DNA of 64,000 nt from positions 61,843,598 through 61,907,597 of the forward strand of contig OX638131.1 in the NCBI GenBank assembly GCA_951804985.1. The letters run 5' to 3'. How positions within the stretch are numbered: the stretch's first letter is position 1; every line of letters begins with the position of its first letter. Below are positions 35,451-44,941 of this stretch, in pieces. A model generated the notes under the pieces. It worked only from the letters and a program-made list of their open reading frames with translations, searched no databases and was not told where the DNA came from. This DNA comes from Dryomyza anilis. Lineage: Eukaryota; Arthropoda; Insecta; Diptera; Dryomyzidae. The position numbers and the translations under genes were made by a program.

Positions 35451-35457
35451 TATTGTA

Positions 35458-35531
35458 TAACCGAAAAAATCTATATATTCGATATATATATATATATATA
35501 TATATATCGAATATATAGATTTTTTCGGTTA
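35458..35531. repeat. 74-bp palindrome with TA loop
   Basis: Arms TAACCGAAAAAATCTATATA and its reverse complement, extended through TTCGATATA, pair perfectly around a TA centre. It caps the truncated 3' LTR. Confidence 0.8.
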
Positions 35532-36033
35532 TGGGCGACAAAAACAACGCAGTGGGCAAAATCACCATTTTCGAAAAAATATATATATATCCGACAAAAA
35601 CAACAAACTTCGAAAATTTTCAAAAAAAAAATGTTAAAAAAATTTTTGGGCGACAAAAACAACGCAACAAAAACAACAATGTTCGACTAATTTCGAAAAA
35701 AAATTGTTAACATTTTTTTGGGACAAATATAATGCAAATGGTTTGAAAAAAAAAATAAATAAAAAAAATTTTTGAACGACAAAACTACAATGTTCGAAAA
35801 TTTTCGAAAAAAAAATGTTTGTTGTATGTCGTAGTTTCATAAAAACAACGATAACCGAAAACAAAATATTCCGTTTTAGGTAAAAAAAATTACAATAATT
35901 TAATTTTAATCGACAAAACAATTGTTAAAAAAAATGTTTGCTCGATAAAAATAATGTATAATTAAAAACTATTTTTTCCAAAAAACTGTAATTTTTGTGT
36001 GAATTTCCATATGTTCGGTTTTTTATTTGTACA
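35532..36033. repeat. TTCGAAAA-type minisatellite, fourth block
   Basis: Same GACAAAAACAAC / TTTCGAAAA family as next to the other LTRs, more degenerate towards 36000. No gene. Confidence 0.65.
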
Positions 36034-36038
36034 CAGCG

Positions 36039-36999
36039 CACTATGGCACAGAAGCTTAGTCTAGCTCGCCGAAAATCAGGAATTAAAGTTTGTTGCAGAA
36101 AGTTTAAAAATATGTCATTTTATTAATAATTTATGACAACCTAGAGAACAAACAAAAAATGATACACCCTAGTGAAAAAATTAAACAAGTGCTTTTCAAG
36201 AAATAAAAATGGGTTACATTAAAATTGTCATAACTCTTTCAATATATACTCGACATGTAGAGTGTTAGTTTTATATTATTGTGAATTGAGAGAACTATCA
36301 TCTTGTGTATCAAAAATTTCAAATGGGTATTCGTGTTTTTCCTGATTATCTGTCAAAAACATAAAAGAAAAATTATGTATTTTTTATACAAAAGTAGACA
36401 TGGAAAAAAAAGCTTCCAAATGCTCTCATAAATCTTTTTACAGGCATAATGTCTGAAATGTCTTCTTTCTAACGGTGTTAAACATGCCTGCATTAGTTCG
36501 CCACACGTAAAATGAGTTTAAGTGATGAGAAAAGTACAAAAATTGTAAAATAATTTAACTAAATTTTGTTACTTTAATATGTCAGTTTTGCCTTTTCTGT
36601 CATTATAGTTGACAAAACTGGATCATATTTGGTATGGTAGTTAAGAATTGTGATATGTACCATAGTACCTAATATCAGAATATCTCTTACGATGGTCAAG
36701 TTATAAAGTTTAAAAAGAATGGTAGGCGTGGCAGTTGGCCAATCACGCCTATATTAAGAATGGTCATGTCCAATTACAGTATGTATCTATAATTATAAAC
36801 AAAATATCTCATTCCAAACAAAAGTTATAGCCGTTTTACCATTTCAATTATGTGACAGGTGGGCGTAGCTATGGACCAATCTTGATAATTTTCAAATTTA
36901 AATCTATTGAAAGTCCATGTATGCTTAGTGTAAAGTTTCGTTAAGATTGGAGCAAACCTGTCATTACGGCGAGCTAGAATTGACTTCTGTCACACAGTG
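36039..36999. mobile_element. non-autonomous Transib-like element
   Basis: Begins CACTATGGCACAGAAG and ends CTTCTGTCACACAGTG; the termini are inverted (CACTATG against CACTGTG, then shared ACAGAAG) and the internal CTAGCTCGCCG is repeated inverted. A perfect 5-bp target duplication CAGCG flanks it (36034-36038, 37000-37004). A CACTRTG terminus with a GC-rich 5-bp duplication is the Transib signature. 961 bp with no transposase frame. A MITE of another family with 5-bp duplications is possible but less likely. Confidence 0.7.
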
Positions 37000-37004
37000 C
37001 AGCG

Positions 37005-37640
37005 TACGAGTTTTATATACACAAATTATTAATCAAAAATTACCTTAGTCGCTAGTCCAAAAATAATGGGAGGAATCTGATAAGAAAATTGTTCATTTAC
37101 GCTTCTCAGCTTCTCAAAACTGACTAATGAGATATATATTTTGTTAACCTTTATATCTCTCGCTGTTAAACCGCAACGGATTTTTTTTTTAAATAAATGT
37201 TTCTCTCAGACCGAAACCGAAATTTTTAAAAAATAAAGTTTTCTCACAGACCAAAACTGAAATTTTTCAAAAATAAAGGTTTCTCACAGACCAAAACTTT
37301 TTTTGTTGTTTTCTGTAAATTTTTGATTTCTCACTGATTTATATAATAGATGTTATTTAGTGACAGTTATTCAGTAACATTCGAAAAGGTTAACCTTTAT
37401 CTCTGGACTCTGAAAAATGTAGTTACGAGGTTTTGCCTGTCCCAATTGCCTGTACTAAAATTTTCAATTATACTACTTACGATGCTAAGGTATAAAGTCT
37501 TATACACAAATGGTTTGGTATTCCGAATTTTGGTAAATGATAACATGGGAATAACATGCATAGGAACATTTTGGCGCATGTTGAAGAGTAGCCAATGGTC
37601 AGTATTTTACTTTGATCGAAAATTCATTGGAAGTACATAA
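37005..37640. repeat. AT-rich stretch with about 48-bp tandem repeat
   Basis: 37193-37300 has 2-3 copies of a unit with TTTCTCACAGACCAAAACTG and AAAAATAAAG, resembling the complement of the GGTCTTTGGTTGAGAGA repeats of the composite segments. A 96-codon plus frame at 37350-37640 has no recognisable domain and I do not call it. Confidence 0.5.
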
Positions 37641-37946
37641 TAAATTTAAATTCATCGTTCTTATGATTAAAAAAATTGGGTACATTTGAAATAAAATACC
37701 GTTGGTATGCTTGAAGCTATTTTTAAAAATGTGTAAGTATATGCAATATGGGTCGTCTACGTATTTATATTTATGGAGGTAGCTGGTGTCGTCATGTTTT
37801 CTATCTATCCATGTTCCCAAATTGAGGATCAACCTGTGTGTCCGTCTGCCTTTTGTCAAAACGTCCCATGTTCTTTGCCATTTGCAATCCGAGATTATTC
37901 CACAGCATACTCGCAGTGATGTTAGCCTGTATGCACATTTTACTCC

Positions 37947-38651
37947 TTACATGTACAATTGACACTGTGTTGTCGCAAACCATATCGGCGCCGCATACAT
38001 TATTGTCGATGTGTTGACGGAATTTTTGATGTCTAATGTCACCACAGCACAGTATTGTTTATCGGCATCCAGCCATCTTTTTCCAGCGATAGCTTTACTG
38101 GTGATATCACATACTGTTGCAATCGCGTCAAAAGTACTGCGCTTCGTTCTGAATCCGTACTGCCATTCAGATAGACCTGTCGGCCCTTCTGTGATGCATT
38201 CCACGCGGGTGCATATTATTCTCTCCAGAATTTTTCCAACTGTGTCGAGCATGCACAGCGGCCGGTGTGAGGACGGTTCCTCTGGTGGTTTGTCGCCTTT
38301 GGATATAAGAACCAAACGCTGGCGTGTCCATCGTTGCGCAAAGGTTCCTTCCTCCAGGCACGACGAGAAGAGGTTACTGAAGATGTCGGGCTTCTTCTGT
38401 ACCGCGAGTTTAAGGACTGCGTTTGGAATTCCATCTAGACCGGGAGTTTTGTTGATTTTTAGTCGCCTGGCAGCATCTAGTACTTCTTTAGTTGGCACCG
38501 GTGGTATCGCTCTGGCTCCGCAGTTTATACTTCTGGGAATGGTCAACGGTTCGTCCTGCGGAAAAAGGACAGCTACAATTGTTGCCTTCATAACCGGACT
38601 CGTCGGCGCATCACCTACTCTTTCCTTCATCTTTTTAGTACTATTTTGCAT
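37947..38651 (-). pseudogene. R1-clade reverse transcriptase, core deleted
   Basis: 234 codons with RLKINKTPGLDGIPNAVL, RPLCMLDTVGKILERII and GFRTKRSTFDAI, diagnostic of R1-clade ORF2 RT. The palm begins at CAVVTLDIKNSVNT (usually FNSA..), then jumps directly to STIMYAAPIWF, which normally lies after the YADD motif. The catalytic centre is therefore missing by internal deletion near 38000. Upstream endonuclease pieces are in other frames. Confidence 0.8.
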
Positions 38652-39045
38652 GCACTACTATTTCGTGTCGAAGGCTGTGACATGGATGTATCGCAGGCAT
38701 TTGCAAGACATCGCATTGTATAACCTGTTTGCCGTTCGGCATCGCCTTCTATTCCTGTCATGTTTTCAAGGACGTATTTTAGAACCTCGGCATCTAGCTT
38801 TTTGACGTTCCAGCCGTTCTGTTGCACTTTTCGTTTGGAGTTGTACCAGGACGTGCGTTCGGGGTATTTTGGCAGATTTGCAATAGCTTGATGGTCACTA
38901 TTTCTGTATGCATCCATAACATACCATTGAATGAGTTTGAGAGTGTTCTGCTGGCAACTTCTATTTTGTGTTCATCATCCGTATTTGATAATATGGCCTG
39001 CGCTTCCTCACAGTGATTTAGATTGATTTGCAGACATCTAATCAT
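38627..39045 (-). pseudogene. R1-clade endonuclease fragments
   Basis: Minus frame 39045-38794 starts IRCLQINLNHCEEAQ, the expected beginning of the R1 apurinic-type endonuclease. The next recognisable piece, 38917-38627, holds DHQAI near its start (the C-terminal catalytic His region). Most of the central endonuclease is deleted and the pieces are out of frame. Confidence 0.7.
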
Positions 39046-39441
39046 TTTTATTAAGTCCAGAGCGGTACGCCGATTTGTACGCTAGCTTTCCGTAGGATGT
39101 TCTTTGCCCCCTGAACATCCTGGTTCGCAGATAGCGGATTTCGGCTTGGCGACGCAGGATTCGGCTTTGTGGCTCTTAATATCACATCTGAAGTCTATGC
39201 GGTCTGCCTTGTTTTGATACTGCCTCGCTACATGTCCAAATTGGTGGATTCATCTATGTCCATGCATTCTATCGTTTCCATGTGACTGAGGGTTCTGATA
39301 TTACATGGCTGTTTTATTCATGGCTGTTTTATTCGTGCCGTTTCCCTACAGTTGTATGATGAGCTCTCCTGTAGCTGTCCTTCTTATTGTTTTCACATTT
39401 TCGCCAAGTTTGCTTCTTGTTGTTCATCGTTTGCCTCCCCT

Positions 39442-39945
39442 CTATAACCATTGGCGGTGGTAGGGCTCTTGGAGTTCCGTATTCTTCTGGCGATCGAAGT
39501 AACCTTGATTTGTTTTTAAAAGGGTTAAAGTAGCTTTCTTCACTCTGCTATGTAACACATCAGATTCGAGCAAAGGTCTCGCATCTGTTGCGTTTTTTCT
39601 GTTTTTTTTTGTGTCACACATCAGCTCAATTAAGGTCTGGATGTTTGCTCCAATTTGCCCATCTGGGTCATTTCCGTCCGATGCATCTACTACTTGCTCT
39701 TTGCTGGCAATGTCGCTGTTTGCTTCTTGTCCATTGTTTGCCTCCACCTCTATAACCATTGCCGGTGGTAGGGCTCTTGGAGTTCCGTATACTTCTGCCG
39801 ATCCAAGTATTCTTGATTTGTTTTTAAAAGGGTTCAAGTAGCTTTCTTCATTTATCGATCTTGTATATTTAACTGTTGTGGTAGCCAAGTGTGCTACCAC
39901 CGTAACATTGCGGTCATTGTATCTCGACGGAACCCGCCTGCTCAC
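39442..39945 (-). pseudogene. R1-clade ORF1 N-terminal part
   Basis: 167 open codons, continuing upstream without an obvious ATG: RRVPSRYNDRNVTVV, NPFKNKSRILGSAEVYGTP and a Met/Leu-rich segment (IQTLIELMCDTKKN). A 5'-like segment (GTPRALPP.MVIE, PFKNKS-type) is duplicated just downstream near 39442-39530. Further down, 39060-39230 holds Cys/His-rich ORF1 C-terminal sequence in broken frames. ORF1 of this clade is an RNA-binding Gag-like protein. Confidence 0.6.
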
Positions 39946-40204
39946 TTCCGATAACGCCGGTACTGGGGTTTTTAGTCGGGAACAGCTTATTTGTGTTATA
40001 TTCGCAGCTGACCTACATATATGTAGGCCTTTCAGCTATCCGCCACCTGCTGACCCCCACGGCAGCCTATGGCCCGGCCCCGGAATCTTCGACTATTGTC
40101 GTAACAATTTTATATTTCGCGTCGTTTGGTACTAAATTCATCCATATCCGATGTATATACACTGAAATACCACGATTTAAACGGTAAATTGGTCTGATCA
40201 TCGA

Positions 40205-41345
40205 CGTTACAAACCATATGTAAGACACCGCGTCAACGAGATTTTGGAGAACTCGTGCGTTGAGAATTGGCGATGGCTATCAAGTGCGTTAAACCCAGCA
40301 AATTTTGCAAATCGAGAGATGTCAATTAAATAAGAATCCTTTTGGATGGAACGACCGGCATTTCTGCTGGAGAACGAAACGGCCCGCGATAAATGACACG
40401 CCGACAACAAATGAGGAAATTCGGGCAATATTCTGAATGGTCAAGAGTGTATGCTAAAAACGAGTTTTTCGAAAGATTTTCATATTACATACGTATGAAG
40501 AGACTAGTGGCGTTGATTTTACCTTTTCGCAATAATTGCTTGCAGACGTCCATATAAAGAATTGTGCTTAAAGTAATAGGAAATTGCGGTATTCATAATT
40601 TGTCGCTACGCTCAGATGACTAGCATTTATGAAGAGAATAGCGCTTTATCAGCGGGTAACACGATTGATAAGACTAGCAAGCTTCTGAGCTACACGACTT
40701 ACATAGATGATAATGGTGTAATGCGTTTCGTTGAATTATCAATGGTACAATTGTCTTACACACGCAGACTAGTAATCTTGCCAAAGGGTCATCGAGTTAC
40801 GGAATTGTTAGTGGACTTCGCACATGGAAACATAAAAACGAGAATACAATAGCTGCTGAAATTCGGCACAGGTTCTGGACATCACACATCAGAGTAGAAG
40901 TGAAGCGAGCATCAAGGAGATGTCTGGTATGCAAGAACAAGAAATACATACCTTTTATGGGGCAGCTTCCAGAAGACCGCTTGACTTCTTTTGTAAAGCC
41001 ATTTTGATATGTTGGCATCGATTACATGGGTCTCTTTTACTTCGACGACCATTGACCATGTCGTCGAAGTAAAAAGAGATGGATAGCTCTATTTACTTGC
41101 CTGACTATTCGTGTCGTCCATTTGAAAATTACTAGAGACCTAACTACTGCTACATGTTTGACTTGTATTCGTAATTTTATAAATAAACGTGGTACGCCGC
41201 ACAGTGGTATTGCTCCATACATTTCTTGGAAAAAATATAAGGAGTGGTTCTATGACAATTGATTAAATACAGCTCATTAAGAAAAATTTCAAGAATGGGA
41301 GGAATCGGTAAACAGACACGTCTACCTCCCATACAAAGTGAAGTT
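40205..41345 (+). pseudogene. pol: BEL/Pao pol remnant (RNase H end to integrase), unit 1
   Basis: Several frames together read as BEL/Pao pol. 40230-40560: NWRWLSSALNPANFANREMS and RPAFLLENETA, from the connection after RNase H. 40740-41010: RLVILPKGHRVTELLV (HHCC region), then MGQLPEDRLTSF and VGIDYMG with the first integrase Asp. 41070-41180: RWIALFTCLTIRVVHL and RDLTTATCL. Numerous stops and frameshifts; the rest of the integrase is missing. BEL/Pao elements are LTR retrotransposons of animals; no LTR is identified here. Confidence 0.7.
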
Positions 41346-42359
41346 ATTTATTTATTTGTAAAGAAAACGAAATGTGATATCGACACGAAATTTCGTTGAT
41401 ATCAATCCCATTACATAAGCAAGGTTCTTAAAAGTGTGGAGTAAATCGGTGGGCGGGAACTCATACCTGGCATACAAATGTACCCTGTAAATGTATTTCT
41501 TTTAGACCGCAAATCGGATAGATATATTACCTGTACACGTTCAAATTTGTGCATGTAGGTGAACATATCCAAATTTGGTGAAAATTGTCCAACGGACAAG
41601 CCTACCTCCAAACAAAGTATCTTTATCTGCTCATTGAGTTTATCCTATAAAGTTTGTTATTTGCATACTACATTGCAATCCTGTATTGAAATTCTAGTGA
41701 ACTTTTTCGGAAAATGGATAACTTTGTTCAACATTCGCAGACTTTTACCAGTTTTGTATATTTAAAGAAGAGATTCTCTCCTTTAGTTTTTTAATAATAA
41801 AACGACCTAGAAAAAAAAATCATTTTATAGAACCATTTGGATTTGCGTATATATTTTGAACCATTTATATAATCCAGATATTTTTTTTCGTTAAATTAAT
41901 ACCAATATGCTATATTTTAAGAAAAATAAAATCATTGGCAACCCTTTCGCCTTGTTATAGTGTTTTTTAATCTGCTCGTAAATTTTTAGTGTTTTAAAGT
42001 GTTTATCGCGATTTATAATTTAAAATTTAAAACAGTGTTTCTTAATAAAACAGTACTTCAGTGTTATAAATAATAACTTTAGTGAAAACATTATCTATTC
42101 TTTACAAACTGCAATTTTGTATAGTTTATAAACATATACAAAAAATAATTCTCTGCATTTTTTTTGACATTTTTTTATACAGAGTCTTTCTTCAAATTTT
42201 AATTTTCTGTTGTTTATTATTTATTGAAATTTACCTTCATAAAACGCCTGCGTAGTTTAAGAAATCTTTTGTTGTGCTTTTTAAACTGTTATCTTTCTAT
42301 CATTTTATTTAAACCATTGCATACTTTTTGGATCATCTACATTTAAGAACCATTTCTAA
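41346..42359. other. AT-rich spacer of unit 1
   Basis: No gene seen. Short frames have no domain. It likely contains further decayed repeat sequence; it is repeated in units 2 (49568-50580) and 3 (57941-58953). Confidence 0.5.
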
Positions 42360-43330
42360 AATGATCTGCTCTATTCAAAATTGCAATGAAAAGTGAGACT
42401 TTGCAATTTGTAAATTGCTGGTTATGCGACAACTTTGCCAATGCCCATTGCGTAGGGTTACCTGGTCGTGTAATTGACGTTTTAATGATAACAAAAACTT
42501 ACGTTGGTCATGCAGTAAATGAAGACTTGCAGATATCGATTTATATAATATTTTAAAGCAAACTTGGAAAAGATTTAGTGAAATTAACAAGGAACTGTCT
42601 TCTCTAACGACTAAATTCCAGCATTATGAATCACTTTTTAATAATTTTAAATGCTACACGTTATATATGTCTGATATTTAAAACTGCCAGTGAACAATGA
42701 TTTTACCTTAATTTATCAGAATGTGCGTGAACTTAATACTAAATTAACAAAGTTATATTGAAACAGTTTCGGCTTTTCCTGCGACATTATAGTTTTTACT
42801 GAAACTTGGCTTCGCGGAAATGTCTTAAATATAGAAAATCTTTGCAATGATTTCCAAATTTTTCGGACATACCGACACTGTAAGATGGGTGGAGTTTTAA
42901 TTGCTACCCGTTCTTCTTTAATGACAGAACTAATCGATGTTCCTGATACAGATAACTTAGAATTTGTTTGTGCTTTGATTTTCTTAACATTTTCATTACT
43001 TGTTCTTACAAACCTCATTGCTTTGATTCTGAAATGTATGCCAACCATGCTAAAGCTATTGAAAACATTCAAACATAATGTTCTAATGTTATTTGGAATA
43101 TCGCTGATGACCATCCATATTTAATTCCTTCTTCCAGCACAAACTGGATTAATAAATTTTTGGGCAACCCTACGAACTATCACTTTATTAAATTAACAAT
43201 ATTTTAAATAAAAACACTTGATCTTACATTTGTGGATAATTACGGAGCTAGACTTTGTGGATTCTGTTAAAAAAATGAATAATGCACCTATTTGGTCAAC
43301 ACGCGAGTTGAAATCTGTAAAAAAACTTTT
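42360..43330 (+). pseudogene. second LINE remnant: PHD-like ORF1 and endonuclease start, unit 1
   Basis: About 42375-42540 encodes a Cys/His pattern CWLCDNFANAHCVGLPGRVI, similar to PHD-type fingers in ORF1 of some CR1/L2-group LINEs, then a helical region (EINKELSSLTTKFQHYE). From about 42713 an apurinic-type endonuclease begins (YQNVRELNTKLTKL, VFTETWLRGNV, MGGVLIATRSS) and is lost after about 43000. All frames are broken. Clade assignment is tentative. Confidence 0.55.
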
Positions 43331-44021
43331 AAAAACGGTATTTTAAAAAAATAAAAGAAATCCGGTTGTATTAACGATTATATTTTATACTCACAGACTC
43401 GATATAAATACCAAATACCAATACCAATATAAATACCAAAAATTTGCTACTGTAATTATATTATAAAATTAAAAGTTAATTTAAAAACCAAATTCAAAGA
43501 ATTTTATCACTTTATCAACTTGAAACCCACCTTGACGTGGTGTGGGGGCTTAAGTTACAATTACTCAATAATGCTAAGCTGACGGAAACTTTTGAAGTTT
43601 CTAGTAGGGTCCCCCTTGTCAGACAAGCTTGTGATGAGTAATTAACTAAATGCCACCTAGTCTTTTTATTCGTGGGGTGGCAGACTCTAAAGAAAGCCCA
43701 CATCACCGCGTTGGGTCAACATAAAGATTTAACTACTCCAGGTGGTACCCACAAATGTGGCAATATACCCGCTTCGGCGGCTGAGGCAAGAATTCTGGAG
43801 GCCTCAATCCACGCAACCAACCCTGGTACGATAAATCTTTCTGATCTTATAGCTGGGGGTTCATCGTGCCCCTCCAGGAGGAGGATAACGACAACTCAGT
43901 GGTTTCCATACCAGTAGAGGAAAGTGTAGGTTTGGCTATGCCTACGACTAAACCTCCACTGTATGGCTGCTCGACAGTGTTGTTTCCTCTCAGTGCTCCT
44001 TTCTGTCACGTATTTGGAAAC

Positions 44022-44489
44022 ATGAGTCGATCGAAGGAAAGTGGTGTCTTACCAGCATCTAATCCTAGAGAGACCGAGGTCCAACTGGAAGCTAATCATC
44101 CATTGGAGACCGGACCCGGATCTCTTAACACAGAGGTCAGGATGTCCGATGCCCAGGTGAGTAGGAGAAGGAAGAATAAAGCGAAAGATCGCAAAGAGCC
44201 TGAAAAAGCTAAAGGCGACTCTGGAGTTTTTTTCCCCCAACTACCACAGCAAAACGCGATAGATCGGTGGAGGTTACTCCGACTGAAGCCGGACCATCCG
44301 CTGCTGCTGTGGTGGCTGCCAATGCACCTTAGAAGCGCAATGGCAAGAAGTAACTCCCAAAACTCGACAGTCTCAAGTGATATTGCTTCTAAACTGGGGA
44401 AGAAGCAAAAAAATGATGCAGAAATAAAACACTACACCGATCATCTTTGGCGGCTAGTCAGCACCGTCGGTGTAAGTGCAAACGCATAA
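44022..44489 (+). pseudogene. LOA-like ORF1, N-terminal part, unit 1
   Basis: ATG 44022 (MSRSKESGVLPASN). A Lys/Arg-rich stretch (RRRKNKAKDRKEPEKAK) is followed by a region that is probably out of frame after the T7C5 run near 44231. It ends YTDHLWRLVSTVGVSANA-stop, just where the DUF4780-like part starts in another frame. ORF1 proteins of this group bind element RNA. Confidence 0.6.
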
Positions 44490-44880
44490 AGCTATGAGAC
44501 GAGTGATGGTGCTATGCTCGTCTCAAGCCAATTTCGATTGGATTGCCACAGCCGTTGCTAAAATTCCCCTTTTGGGCAAATCGCGCTTCGCTGTTTTCAG
44601 TAGAGACGAACCAAAACGCAGGCGAGCAATATGCTGGATACCTGGTCCTATCAGCAAAACAGCGGAAGTGCTTGCCTGTCTACGTGCTCAGAACAAGGGC
44701 ATCGAAACGAACGGATGGAAAATCTTTAGTTATAATCCAAAGCTAGGTCCGGAGGACAAGGAGGGCTCAACCCTGGTTGTTGGTTTAGACCAGAAGTCGT
44801 TAGATGTCATGTTATCTAAGTACGACAGTCATCTAAACCTGTTTTTTGGACGGATCAAATTTCGAATAAATTCCAAATGA
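44476..44880 (+). pseudogene. LOA-like ORF1, C-terminal DUF4780-like part, unit 1
   Basis: 134 codons: FDWIATAVAKIPLLGKSRF, RAICWIPGPISKTAE, GWKIFSYNPKLGPEDKEGST, VGLDQKSLDVML and FFGRIKFRI, the pattern of the DUF4780 domain seen in ORF1 of insect LINEs. It is in a different frame from 44022-44489, so a frameshift separates them. In units 2 and 3 this part is broken again by a 4-bp loss. Confidence 0.65.
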
Positions 44881-44941
44881 ATAGGCACATGATGAGAAAC
44901 GAGTTAATTATCCTCTCATCACAACCATTCAAGAACCATGT

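Larger units (their letters stand above)
37641..40140 (-). mobile_element. decayed R1-clade LINE
   Basis: Read on the minus strand: 5' region near 40140, ORF1 (39945-39442 and onward), endonuclease (about 39045-38630), RT (38651-37947) and a degraded C-terminal zinc-finger region (YLHKYKYVDDPYC, about 37770). Stops, frameshifts and a deletion of the RT core make it inactive. The left boundary of the 8.3-kb tandem array (39669) lies inside its ORF1. Confidence 0.75.

Noticed and set aside
37350..37640. 96-codon plus-strand ORF before the R1 element
   Set aside because: Partly overlaps the decayed 3' end of the R1 element, no domain; not supported.
38011..38805. 264-codon plus-strand ORF
   Set aside because: Antisense shadow of the R1-clade RT on the minus strand, which has clear RT motifs.
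42716..43114. 132-codon minus-strand ORF repeated in all three units
   Set aside because: Shadow of the LINE endonuclease on the plus strand; repetition reflects tandem duplication.
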